The notes under the pieces are model-generated. The model worked only from the letters and a program-made list of their open reading frames with translations, was not told where the DNA came from and searched no databases. A DNA stretch of 64,000 nt from Hydrogenispora sp. (lineage in GTDB: Bacteria > Bacillota > UBA4882 > UBA10575): contig DUQQ01000082.1 of the NCBI GenBank assembly GCA_012837705.1, positions 62,001 to 126,000 on the forward strand, in the 5' to 3' direction. Shown piece after piece: positions 8,001 through 15,904 of the stretch (position 1 is the stretch's first letter; each line of letters begins with the position of its first letter). The translations under genes and the position numbers were made by a program.

Positions 8001-9282
8001 TCTCTAAAAGTTCGTTCCACTTCGGGTTGAAACCGGTGGTTTCAATATCAACCACAACGATCGGTCGCTCATCAAAAGAGCAAGCGGGAGCCGCGGTTAC
8101 AATCGGTTCCTGGTCGTTAACTAAGTAACCTTCCATTCCATAGATAATCTTGATCCCATATTTCTTGCCCAAACGGGCCGCTTCGGGGAAAGCATAGACC
8201 ACCCCGTGGTCGGTAACGGCCAGTGCTTCATGGCCCCAATCGGCGGCCATTTTGATCGCCTTTTCCAGTTCAACGATGCTATCCATTGCTGACATTTTTG
8301 TATGCAAGTGTAACTCAATCCGTTTCTCAGGAGCTTCATCGCTTAATTGGGGACAAGAAGCCAGCTGGATACTGCGGGCCATCAAAATGGTTTCTTTCGC
8401 ATACTCATCATATTGCAAATTGCCTTTTACCCGCAACCACATGCCCTTCTCCACTGCCGCCGAAGGATCTTGTTTGGTGGTGGCAAAGGCCTTCACCGAT
8501 ATGGAATCAGTATAGTCGGTTAGATCAAACAGCAGCAGATTACGGCCGGATTTCAAGGTCCGGACCTCTACCTTCAATACTTCGCCCTCAAGAACCACCG
8601 TCTCCATGTCAGTCGTTACTTCGCCCACCGGGACCGGCTCTTCATTAATTTTCCGCCCCAACAGCACCGTACTGGCCTTTGGCTCCTGGGGGACCGCTTT
8701 TGTTTCCACGGCGGGAAGGGTCGGTTCGTAAAAATACTCGGGCGGGGCTGGTGGTTCCGGGACTTCTTCATCAATCTCATAAGTGAGTTTGTAATCTTTA
8801 TCATCAATCTGCGGTAAACAGGCCAACAGTTGTTTTTCCCGCGACCGGATGTAATCCACCGCCAAGGACGAATTAACCCGGAGGGTAAGACGCTGCGTCT
8901 CCGGATCCAAGCTCAACGGCGGTGATGCGAGCCAAGCAAAAACCGCCGGGAAGCTCTCCTTCAGCACCGCGCTTAATGTTTCCTCCGTGACCTTTTGCGC
9001 GGGTTCCGGCCCCGCGGTGGTCGCCGGGAGCACCTCCACTTTACACTTGGCTTTGAGCAACCCGGAAAACTGTGCCGCTAAACGCGCACGAAGCTCTTCA
9101 TCCCAAACACGGTTCGCTCTTAAACGTAAAATGACCTCTTGTGTTTTACAATCAACAATGATCTGATCGATCTCGGTTTCTGCAATCCCCTGCGGTTCAG
9201 GAAAGAAAAGGGAGATCTCTTCAATCCCCCTTAGCTCCGCTAAAGTCTTTGCTTTCGGTACAATCCGATACTCTTTTGCCAT
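5020..9282 (-). CDS. polC: DNA polymerase III alpha subunit, PolC type
   Basis: The replicative polymerase of low-GC Gram-positives, with built-in proofreading. The 1420 residues show an N-terminal region, an OB fold (about 229-315), a PHP domain split by the exonuclease (HLHTKMSAMDS near 325), the DEDDh exonuclease (VVVDIETTGFN near 410, then VAHNAQFDYGF and HRAGDDA), a Cys4 zinc site (CAKC near 894 and CPQC near 918), and the polymerase core with PDIDLNFSGDYQP near 950. Length is close to that of Bacillus PolC (about 1440). ATG 9282 follows GGAGG at 5 nt. It closes the rpsB-to-polC cluster, with a small glycosyltransferase gene between it and proS. No intein or truncation is seen. Confidence 0.98.
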   Translation of the reverse strand: MAKEYRIVPKAKTLAELRGIEEISLFFPEPQGIAETEIDQIIVDCKTQEVILRLRANRVWDEELRARLAAQFSGLLKAKCKVEVLPATTAGPEPAQKVTEETLSAVLKESFPAVFAWLASPPLSLDPETQRLTLRVNSSLAVDYIRSREKQLLACLPQIDDKDYKLTYEIDEEVPEPPAPPEYFYEPTLPAVETKAVPQEPKASTVLLGRKINEEPVPVGEVTTDMETVVLEGEVLKVEVRTLKSGRNLLLFDLTDYTDSISVKAFATTKQDPSAAVEKGMWLRVKGNLQYDEYAKETILMARSIQLASCPQLSDEAPEKRIELHLHTKMSAMDSIVELEKAIKMAADWGHEALAVTDHGVVYAFPEAARLGKKYGIKIIYGMEGYLVNDQEPIVTAAPACSFDERPIVVVDIETTGFNPKWNELLEIGAVKIVNGVVTETFTKLIRPKRSIPYKIQQLTGITDEMVNDAPAPAEVLAEFLTFMGDGIFVAHNAQFDYGFLREKLNKHLQVDFKPPVADTLALSRALWPQLKSHRLDVVAKEHGIIQEQHHRAGDDALTTWQILEKALALCKERSLTSWADLNTLAHEQRVENLRTYHIVLLAQNQTGLRNLYRLVSASHLDHFHRHPRIPRSLLTRYREGLLVGSACEAGELFSALLNGVEERKVREIAAFYDYLEIQPLANNDFLVREGRLNREQLMALNEKICRLGAELNKPVVATGDVHFLRPKDAIFRQILLAGQGYDDADQQPPLYLRTTAEMLAEFAYLGDELARQVVIEAPKQVAAQIGEVKPVPDEFHPPYIPGADEEIRTMAYRQAEELYGSPLPSIVVERLELELKSIIGHGYAVLYLIAAKLVKKSLDDGYLVGSRGSVGSSFVATMCGITEVNPLPAHYRCAKCYHTEFMATGAIGSGFDLPDKDCPQCGAALLKDGQDIPFATFMGFEGDKEPDIDLNFSGDYQPVVLRYTEELFGKGNVFRAGTITGLAEKTAFGFVRGYIEDQGLELRQAEVNRLVQGCTGVRRSSGQHPGGMIVVPEGQEIYNFTPVQYPANDRTAEWITTHFDYHGALEGRLVKLDILGHDDPTVIRMLQDLTGVDPKTVPLDDPETMKLFSTAAPLGVSPDDLGFDLGTLGIPEFGTEFARQMLDETKPQTFAELVYISGLSHGTNVWLGNAQELIKSKQATLLEVISTRDKIMNDLIYRGLPPKAAFTIMEKVRKGRSLDEEDIELMKEYEVPQWYIDSCLKIRYLFPKAHAVAYVMMGFRIAYFKVYHPEAFYAAFFTIRSTDFDAEMVLGGLEQLKEKMKELKAKGNEMTAKEKGLYATMEVAHEAMLRGIRFLPVDLYRSDAARFLITPHGLLMPLTTIQGLGEAAARTLVEAREEGEFCSVEDLKARARLSSSVIDVLSRQGCLKGLPATNQLTLF

Positions 9283-9342
9283 TATGACCTCCGCCGGTAA
9301 TTGTTTATCACTACAACCGCTGCTTTCTATTGCGCTGCTAAT

Positions 9343-9981
9343 TTACTGTGGTTTCACCATCACCAAAGCGCGGAGAATTTGCCAGTACATCTGCATCCGC
9401 GCAGCAAAACCCCGCGCGAGTCCCAGCTTCTCCTCTTTTAGCACTTGGCTCAGGTTCGGAAGATCGACCCAGACCACCTTATGCCGGTTAATCTGGGCCG
9501 AACGATTCATGATCACTTCAAATCCGTATCTACTATGGGCCAGTTCGGGGAGGGAGACCAACAACTCCCGCCGGATTGCCCGTTGCCCATTGAGTTTTGG
9601 CACCATCTGTTGCGAAAGATCGGTCGCCAATCGTCCCGCGCTAAAATAACCAATCGTCATCATCGCCTGCTGTGTAAAAATGGGAGCAAGCAGATCCTTC
9701 ACGTGCTTAGCGGTCAACCCGATCAGGTCGGCGTCGAGGAGGAGAATTACTTCGGCCGTGGTCGCCGCGACACCGGCCATTACCGCCGCCCCTTTACCTT
9801 TATTCTCTGGTATTTCAATCACCGCGGCACCCATTCTCCTGGCCACAGCAGCAGTTTGGTCAGTCGATCCGTCACTAACCACAATCACCTGGGATAGATC
9901 GGGGCATTCCCGCAGCGGTGCCAAGACCCGACCAATATTTTTCTCCTCGTTATAGGCGGGAATAACGGCGGCAATCTTCAT
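9343..9981 (-). CDS. Family 2 glycosyltransferase
   Basis: A 212-residue GT-A fold enzyme without membrane anchor. Residues MKIAAVIPAYNEEKNIG open the nucleotide-sugar site, SDGSTDQT follows, and LLLDADL gives the DxD-type metal site. It resembles the short dolichyl-phosphate-mannose-synthase or glucosyl-3-phosphoglycerate-synthase-like GT2 proteins, but donor and acceptor cannot be deduced. A GTG at 9990 could also start it; I prefer ATG 9981. It sits between proS and polC, 60 nt before polC, an unusual guest in an otherwise conserved cluster. A role in polyprenyl-linked glycan or cell-envelope synthesis is plausible from the neighbourhood only. Confidence 0.85.
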   Translation of the reverse strand: MKIAAVIPAYNEEKNIGRVLAPLRECPDLSQVIVVSDGSTDQTAAVARRMGAAVIEIPENKGKGAAVMAGVAATTAEVILLLDADLIGLTAKHVKDLLAPIFTQQAMMTIGYFSAGRLATDLSQQMVPKLNGQRAIRRELLVSLPELAHSRYGFEVIMNRSAQINRHKVVWVDLPNLSQVLKEEKLGLARGFAARMQMYWQILRALVMVKPQ

Positions 9982-10029
9982 CAAAATCACCTTGGCTTTC
10001 TTTGAACCAATTCGATTAAGGTTCGTAGG

Positions 10030-11742
10030 CTAAACGCCAGCCGGATTATGCTCTTTTATGTAAGCTAAGACCCGGTTAGTAACTTCCGTAAGGGGCCAAC
10101 GGAAATCTTCGCCGGTGTTCCTGACCTTCACTTCCACCTCGCCCTGGGCTAAACTCTTCGGACCAACCGTTAGGCGGAGAGGAATCCCGATTAAATCAGC
10201 GTCTTTAAATTTAACCCCGGGCCGTTCATCGCGGTCATCAAAGAGCACTTCAACACCGGCCGCGGTAAGTTCCTGGTAGATCTGCTCCGCCGCAGCTTTT
10301 TGCTCCGCCCCCAAAGCAAGAATGGTCACTTGGAAAGGAGCGATCGGCAGCGGCCATTTGATCCCGTCTTCATCGTTATTTTGCTCAATCGCCGCTGCTA
10401 TAATGCGGCTGATCCCGATCCCATAGCAACCCATGATAAAGGGCTTTTCCACGCCGTCCTCATCCCGGAAGGTCGCGTTCAGCGCACAACTGTACTTCGT
10501 CCCTAGTTTAAAGATATGTCCAACTTCGACCCCTCTGGTCTCCTTAAGCGGCTGCCCACAATGGACACAGGGATCGCCCGCTTTCGCCAGTCGCAGATCG
10601 GCAAAGGTATCCACGGCAAAATCCCGCTCCAGGTTAACATGGCAGAGATGGAAGTCTTTTTCGTTTGCGCCGCAAACTGCGTTCTTCATGGTCTTGATCC
10701 TGTGGTCGGCCAGAATTTTCACGCCTTTTTCTTTTAAACCGACCGGTCCAACGTAACCAACCGGTAACCCAAGTTTTTCTGCGATCTCTTCTGGTGGGGC
10801 CAACCAGTATGGTTCATTCAGCAAGTTCCCCAGTTTAATCTCATTAAGATCATCATCCCCCCGGACCAGGACCGCAATGAACTCCGTATTGGTTTTGTAA
10901 AAGAGGGTTTTGATCAGTTTTTCGGGAGCCACCTTAAGGAAAGTCGTAACCTCCGCCACCGTCGCTTGGTTGGGCGTGGAGACCTTTTCCATGGCCTGTA
11001 ACGGTTCGTTCACCGTTTCCGGTAAAGCAGCGGTAGCCTTTTCATCATTAGCCGCATAGTTGCAGGCTTCACAGTATAGGATCACCGCTTCACCCGCCGG
11101 TGCCAGCACCATAAACTCGTGACTAACATCGCCACCAATCGCACCGGAATCAGCTTCGACCGCCCGAAACTGCAAACCACAACGGGTAAAGATCCGTTCG
11201 TACGCCTGGTACATCGCCTCGTAGCTTTCGTTTAATCCTTCCTCATCCCGGTCGAAAGAGTAGAGATCTTTCATGATAAACTCACGGGCCCGCATCACCC
11301 CAAAACGCGGCCGGATCTCATCCCGGTACTTATTTTGGATCTGGTAGATACGCAGGGGTAGTTCCCGGTAGGACCGGACCTCGTTCTTCAGTAAAGTGGT
11401 GATCATCTCTTCGTGGGTGGGACCTAAACAGAAATCCCGTCCATGGCGGTCTTTGAGACGATACATCTCATCGCCATAGACATCCCACCTTCCCGACTGA
11501 TGCCAAATCTCGGCCGGTTGTACAATCGGGAGCAAAACTTGCATCCCCCCCGCCCGGTCCATCTCTTCTTCGACGATCCGGGTGATCTTTTTCAGTACCC
11601 GGTGGGCTAAGGGTAAAAAACTATAGATCCCAGCTGCGGCCTTACGGATCATCCCCGCACGCAACATCAGTTTGTGGCTATCCAGCTCCGCTTCAGAGGG
11701 AACCTCCCGCAGGGTTGGAATGTAATACTGAGTGTATCTCAT
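10030..11742 (-). CDS. proS: Prolyl-tRNA synthetase (bacterial type)
   Basis: Charges tRNA(Pro) with proline. The 570-residue enzyme has class II motif 1 near residues 40-75, motif 2 in the RDEIRPRFGVMRAREF region, and motif 3 in GCYGIGISRI. A long insertion (roughly 230-390) between motifs 2 and 3 is the INS editing domain that clears Ala-tRNA(Pro), so this is the bacterial ProS type rather than the archaeal/eukaryal one. The C-terminal anticodon-binding domain is complete. It overlaps the stop of ispG by ATGA (4 nt), indicating coupled translation, and follows the common ispG-proS-polC order. Confidence 0.97.
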   Translation of the reverse strand: MRYTQYYIPTLREVPSEAELDSHKLMLRAGMIRKAAAGIYSFLPLAHRVLKKITRIVEEEMDRAGGMQVLLPIVQPAEIWHQSGRWDVYGDEMYRLKDRHGRDFCLGPTHEEMITTLLKNEVRSYRELPLRIYQIQNKYRDEIRPRFGVMRAREFIMKDLYSFDRDEEGLNESYEAMYQAYERIFTRCGLQFRAVEADSGAIGGDVSHEFMVLAPAGEAVILYCEACNYAANDEKATAALPETVNEPLQAMEKVSTPNQATVAEVTTFLKVAPEKLIKTLFYKTNTEFIAVLVRGDDDLNEIKLGNLLNEPYWLAPPEEIAEKLGLPVGYVGPVGLKEKGVKILADHRIKTMKNAVCGANEKDFHLCHVNLERDFAVDTFADLRLAKAGDPCVHCGQPLKETRGVEVGHIFKLGTKYSCALNATFRDEDGVEKPFIMGCYGIGISRIIAAAIEQNNDEDGIKWPLPIAPFQVTILALGAEQKAAAEQIYQELTAAGVEVLFDDRDERPGVKFKDADLIGIPLRLTVGPKSLAQGEVEVKVRNTGEDFRWPLTEVTNRVLAYIKEHNPAGV

Positions 11743-12875
11743 GATTTACCTCCTTCTTCGTCCTCAAGTTCCTCAAGCCTGAACTTGGCCCGATTTAGCT
11801 TTAGATTAACCCCATACTTTTCCCGGATCAGCTGCGCCAGTTCCTCCGCAAAAGCCGTGAGGAGTCGGGGTTGTTTTTCCTTGCGAAGGATTTCGCCGTT
11901 ACGGAAGATCAATCCTGCTTCTTTTCCGCCGGCAATCCCCAGATCCGCCCGGGAGGCTTCGCCAGGACCATTTACCACACAACCCATCACCGCTAAATGT
12001 AAGGGATAAGGCAGATCCTGAACCAATTCCTCTACTCCTTCGACCAGTTCCTCCAGGCCAATCTGACACCGTCCGCAGGTCGGACACGCCACCACCACCG
12101 GACCACGCTCCCGTATATGGAGGGCTTTTAAGATCTCAAAGGCCGCCGTCACTTCATGCCGGGGATCACCGGTCAACGAGACCCGGATCGTATCACCGAT
12201 TCCTTGGTTCAGTAAGATCCCCAGCCCGACCGCAGATTTAATTGTCCCCCGCCACCGGATCCCCGCCTCGGTAACCCCAAGATGGAGGGGAAAATCCCAA
12301 CGTGCGGCAAAGGCCTCATTAATCTTAATGGTCTCGACAACATCTGATGATTTCAAAGAAACCACAATCTGGTCGTATCCATCCGCTGTGACCAGCTCCA
12401 ACTGGTCCTCCACACTCGCCAGCATCGCCTGGACCACATCCCCCTCATAGCGGGCCAAATAATCCCGGTGTAGCGAACCGGCATTGGCCCCAACCCGCAG
12501 AGCCACACCATTGGCTTTGGCGGCGCGGACCACTGCTTTTACCCGATCGGGACCGCCAATATTCCCCGGATTCAAACGAATCTTGGCCACCCCGGCGTCA
12601 ATCGCGGCCAAAGCCAGTCGGTAATCAAAATGGATATCGGCCACGACCGGAAGCTTCGCGTGCTTCACGATCTCCTTGAGCTTAGCAGCAGCCTCCTGGT
12701 CAGGAACGGCAACCCGAATCAGTTCACAACCGGCCGCGGCCAACGCTTCGATCTGCGCAAGGGTCGCCGCCACCGCCCGCGTATCGGTGTTGGTCATCGA
12801 TTGGACGACAATCGGCGCGCCTCCGCCGATCACCAGGTTCCCGACCTGAACCGGTCGGGTCTTCTTTCTTGGCAT
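11739..12875 (-). CDS. ispG: 4-hydroxy-3-methylbut-2-en-1-yl diphosphate synthase (flavodoxin/ferredoxin)
   Basis: The penultimate enzyme of the non-mevalonate (MEP) isoprenoid pathway; a [4Fe-4S] protein reducing MEcPP to HMBPP. The TIM-barrel N-terminal part begins VQVGNLVIGGGAPIVVQSMTNT. The C-terminal cluster-binding region has CPTCGRC near residue 263 and GCVVNGPGE near 303, giving the cysteines and glutamate that hold the cluster. Length (about 378) fits the short bacterial form. GTG 12878 and ATG 12875 are both possible starts. With dxr in the same run it shows the cell uses the MEP pathway, feeding uppS. Confidence 0.97.
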   Translation of the reverse strand: MPRKKTRPVQVGNLVIGGGAPIVVQSMTNTDTRAVAATLAQIEALAAAGCELIRVAVPDQEAAAKLKEIVKHAKLPVVADIHFDYRLALAAIDAGVAKIRLNPGNIGGPDRVKAVVRAAKANGVALRVGANAGSLHRDYLARYEGDVVQAMLASVEDQLELVTADGYDQIVVSLKSSDVVETIKINEAFAARWDFPLHLGVTEAGIRWRGTIKSAVGLGILLNQGIGDTIRVSLTGDPRHEVTAAFEILKALHIRERGPVVVACPTCGRCQIGLEELVEGVEELVQDLPYPLHLAVMGCVVNGPGEASRADLGIAGGKEAGLIFRNGEILRKEKQPRLLTAFAEELAQLIREKYGVNLKLNRAKFRLEELEDEEGGKS

Positions 12876-13016
12876 CACTTATATCCCCATTCCTTCTTTA
12901 AAAAAGCTCAGTCTGTCATTCTCCCGGCACTAGTATCGCCGCTGATGAGACCTGCTGCGGTCCGCCTTCAGATCTTGTCGCCCACCTGGTTTTGATCCCA
13001 TCCTACAGGATCGTTA

Positions 13017-13103
13017 GTCGACGCACCCAGCTTTAGTTTAATTCCCTTGGTAAATCAATGTAACCGGCGTGGACGACTTGGTGGTTACCAGCTGGGTGCC
13101 GAC
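13017..13103. repeat. Nested inverted repeat in the gap upstream of ispG
   Basis: GTCGACGCACCCAGCT (13017-13032) is nearly matched in reverse by AGCTGGGTGCCGAC (13090-13103); inside it TAACC and GGTTA form a second pairing. The whole could fold as one long hairpin in the ispG leader or at the 3' end of the zinc-ribbon gene. No T-run follows, so it is not a standard terminator. The rest of the 12876-13127 gap shows nothing recognisable. Confidence 0.45.
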
Positions 13104-13127
13104 TTAAACAAAGATAAAACTGGCCGA

Positions 13128-13565
13128 CTAAAGCTTGTCCGTCGCTGGGCTGTGCTGAACACAAAGGTCGCAAAAACCACGGTTCTTTCTAACTTGGGCC
13201 GGGGCTTCTTTCCCACACCGCAGACAGAAAACCCCCGCAGTTTCGGCACAGACCCGACACAACCCAAATTTGGGTATCGACGCCGGATCGGGTCGGCCAC
13301 AGGCTGGGCACAGGCAATTCCGGCAGTAGCCCTTTCCCGCTTTCACTTCCGCCGGAGCAAAACGGCCGCAACCAAGGCAGACCCAGTTCCGCTCTTTTTT
13401 TCTGATCATCTCTTGAACACAGAATTCACAAAGATTATGCGCTTTCAAGATTCGGCTCTGTTGAACAGTATTCCCGCAACGGGCACAATACCGTTTTCCG
13501 CGCCGCCCCTTCGAGCGGCCTTCTTTATTCGGATCCAACCACGGACTTTTGCGCTTTCGGGCCAC
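13128..13565 (-). CDS. Hypothetical protein with four tandem zinc ribbons
   Basis: Not a family I recognise. The 145-residue protein has a basic N-terminus (MARKRKSPW, then RRGKR) and eight CxxC knuckles at C27/30, C46/49, C63/66, C81/84, C86/89, C103/106, C114/117 and C132/135. They pair naturally into four four-cysteine zinc ribbons linked by short basic segments. There is no signal peptide or membrane helix, so it is cytosolic and probably binds nucleic acid or ribosomes. The GTG start at 13565 follows AGGGAGG at 8 nt. It is inserted between rseP and ispG, positions usually adjacent, and is probably co-transcribed with them. Confidence 0.85.
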   Translation of the reverse strand: MARKRKSPWLDPNKEGRSKGRRGKRYCARCGNTVQQSRILKAHNLCEFCVQEMIRKKERNWVCLGCGRFAPAEVKAGKGYCRNCLCPACGRPDPASIPKFGLCRVCAETAGVFCLRCGKEAPAQVRKNRGFCDLCVQHSPATDKL

Positions 13566-13593
13566 AATTTTAACCTCCCTTAAGTGGAGAGTT

Positions 13594-14676
13594 TTAACTC
13601 TTTAGCATCAGACGCCGGAGCACACTGGTGAGATCAGCGCTGACCACTGTAAAATAAAAGGCGATAATCAAGACCAGCCCAATCCCTTGGGCGACGATTT
13701 TATGTTCCGGTTTAAACTCGCTGCCTCTTAACCATTCCAGCAGAAAAATGACGATCCAACCGCCATCCAGCAAGGGTAGGGGGATCGGCAGCAAGTTGAA
13801 GATCCCAAGAAAGAGATTGAAGCTAGCCACCATGGTGAAGAACAGATATAATCCGGTCTTTAATGCCTGGTCGATCATCCCCACCATCCCGATGGGCCCG
13901 ACAAATTGCGGCCGCATCCGGCCGGTCAGCATCTGAACGATACTAACCGGAATGGCCACGATCTGCCGGCCGGTTAAAGTCACACCGTACTGAATGGCCT
14001 TGGGTAAGGGCAGTCTTTCCACGACATAGGCAGGGTGAATACCGATGCGGGCCACCCCCAAGGTAGCATCATACACCGGAGTAAGCTCCCGGACAAAATA
14101 CCGCCCTGCTCGTTTAAACTCCATCCTTAACCTTTGGTTCGCTGCCTGGTGAACCAGACCGGAAAGCTGAGTCCAATGGGTAATTGGCTGTCCATTGATG
14201 GCAACTATCTCATCCCCAGCCGCCAGTCCGGCTTCGTACGACGGCGAATTCGGCTCCACAAAACCAATGACCGCGCGGTCACTTTGAAGCTGGACAGGTA
14301 ACCCCAAGACGGCCGCGATGAAAATGAAGGTCAAAAGGGCGCAAAGGAGATTGTTCAAGGGGCCACTGAGCATCATCAAGACCTTCTTTCCACAGGAAAG
14401 CTCATTGAAGAGTCTTTCACCGGGCTGCGGCACGGCTGCTTCCCCTTCAAGCATGATCTCCATCCCCGCTACCTTCACAAAGCCCCCAAAGGGGATCAGA
14501 CGTAACGAATAAACAACTCCCTTCCTTTTGGTGCGGACGACAGCTGGTCCAATGCCAATAGAAAACTCATGGACCGTTACCCCGAACAGACGGGCACAAA
14601 AAAAGTGGCCTCCTTCGTGAATCAGGACTATAAACCCGAAAAGAAGGATAAATACCGGTATCGTCGCCCACGACAA
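13594..14676 (-). CDS. rseP: RIP zinc metalloprotease RseP (site-2 protease)
   Basis: An intramembrane protease that cleaves membrane-bound anti-sigma factors or signal-peptide remnants. The active site VLIHEGGHFF (HExxH) lies in the first helix, a PDZ domain occupies the middle (around GLAAGDEIVAINGQPI), and the second zinc-site motif LPLLDGGWIV is near the C-terminus. A longer reading frame back to 14775 would overlap dxr and has no Shine-Dalgarno; TTG at 14676, after GGGGGCAAGG, gives about 360 residues beginning just before the first helix and is chosen here. It follows dxr by 47 nt, in the conserved cdsA-dxr-rseP order. Confidence 0.94.
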   Translation of the reverse strand: MSWATIPVFILLFGFIVLIHEGGHFFCARLFGVTVHEFSIGIGPAVVRTKRKGVVYSLRLIPFGGFVKVAGMEIMLEGEAAVPQPGERLFNELSCGKKVLMMLSGPLNNLLCALLTFIFIAAVLGLPVQLQSDRAVIGFVEPNSPSYEAGLAAGDEIVAINGQPITHWTQLSGLVHQAANQRLRMEFKRAGRYFVRELTPVYDATLGVARIGIHPAYVVERLPLPKAIQYGVTLTGRQIVAIPVSIVQMLTGRMRPQFVGPIGMVGMIDQALKTGLYLFFTMVASFNLFLGIFNLLPIPLPLLDGGWIVIFLLEWLRGSEFKPEHKIVAQGIGLVLIIAFYFTVVSADLTSVLRRLMLKS

Positions 14677-14723
14677 GCCAACCTTGCCCCCTTTATTTAG
14701 TAGTCGGCTACGACGAAAAACAT

Positions 14724-15902
14724 TTACTCGATTGATTCCTCGGATATAAGTTGCCGGGTTATGCGGCGGGCCCAAGCATCCACCGCCAATATGGTGTCCA
14801 GATCAAGGCGCTGGTTACTCCCCTTCTCATATGCGTCCATGACACGCTCGATCAGGCGAGGAATCGCTAAAAATCCAATCCGGCCGGCGAGAAAGGCGTA
14901 CACCGCTTCTTCATTGGCGGCATTTAAGACCGTCGGAAGGGCACCACCCGTTTTACCAGCAGCGTAAGCCAACTCCAAGCAGGGAAAACGCTTGAAATCC
15001 GGAGGGTAAAACTGAAGATCCGAAAGCTGATAAAGATCAATCCGAGAAAAGGGGTTTTCTCTCCGCTCCGGGAAAGTCAAAGCATATTGGATCGGTAGGC
15101 GCATATCGGCTGGTCCCAGTTGGGCCAGGAGACTACCGTCCACCAGCTCGATAAGGGAGTGGATAATACTTTGCGGATGAATTACCACTTTAATCCGGTC
15201 ATAAGGCAGACCGAATAACCAGTGGGCTTCGATCACTTCCAACCCTTTATTCATCAATGTTGCCGAATCTATGGTGATCTTCCCGCCCATCCGCCATGTG
15301 GGATGGGCAAGGGCCGCTTCGGGAGTAACGGCCGCCATTTCTTCTACGGTCTGGCGGAAAAAGGGCCCGCCCGAGGCGGTGAGGTGTATTTGTTTTAAAT
15401 CCGGTTCCGCGATGGCCTGAAGGCATTGGAAAATCGCGCTATGTTCACTGTCCACCGGAATCAACCGCGCTGAACTTCCCTTCTTGAGCTCGGCCATGAT
15501 TAATTCCCCGGCTGCGACCAGACTTTCTTTATTCGCTAGGGCCACTTTCTTCCCGGCTTGGAGAGCGGCTAGGGTCGGTCGGATTCCCGCCGCGCCCACC
15601 ACTGCGGAGACCACCACGTCCACCGCCGGATCAGTCACCAACTCAAGCAGGCCGTCGGGACCCGACAAAAGCGTCCCTTCCCAACCGGTCGTCGCCGCTA
15701 ATACTCCCTGGTACTGCTGATTGTTGGTCACCACCGCTTTCACGGGGCGGTATTTTCCAATCTGTTTGGCCAGCTGGTCCCCCTGGTTATGGGCCGAAAG
15801 TCCATAGATCCGAAAGTCAGCTGCTAAAACCCGGGTCACCACGTCAAGGGTTTGTTGCCCAATCGACCCTGTTGCACCCAGAATTACCAAGTTTTTTTTC
15901 AT
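14724..15902 (-). CDS. dxr: 1-deoxy-D-xylulose-5-phosphate reductoisomerase
   Basis: The first committed enzyme of the MEP isoprenoid pathway, NADPH-dependent. The Rossmann start VILGATGSIGQQTLDVV is present (residues 5-21), as are ALANKESLVAAG, IPVDSEHSAIFQCL (metal site) and the TASGGPFF loop. Length of 392 is typical. It lies between a YtvI-like permease and rseP in the cdsA-dxr-rseP-ispG cluster, so the window holds two of the pathway's steps together with uppS, the main consumer of the product. Confidence 0.97.
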   Translation of the reverse strand: MKKNLVILGATGSIGQQTLDVVTRVLAADFRIYGLSAHNQGDQLAKQIGKYRPVKAVVTNNQQYQGVLAATTGWEGTLLSGPDGLLELVTDPAVDVVVSAVVGAAGIRPTLAALQAGKKVALANKESLVAAGELIMAELKKGSSARLIPVDSEHSAIFQCLQAIAEPDLKQIHLTASGGPFFRQTVEEMAAVTPEAALAHPTWRMGGKITIDSATLMNKGLEVIEAHWLFGLPYDRIKVVIHPQSIIHSLIELVDGSLLAQLGPADMRLPIQYALTFPERRENPFSRIDLYQLSDLQFYPPDFKRFPCLELAYAAGKTGGALPTVLNAANEEAVYAFLAGRIGFLAIPRLIERVMDAYEKGSNQRLDLDTILAVDAWARRITRQLISEESIE

Positions 15903-15904
15903 CT

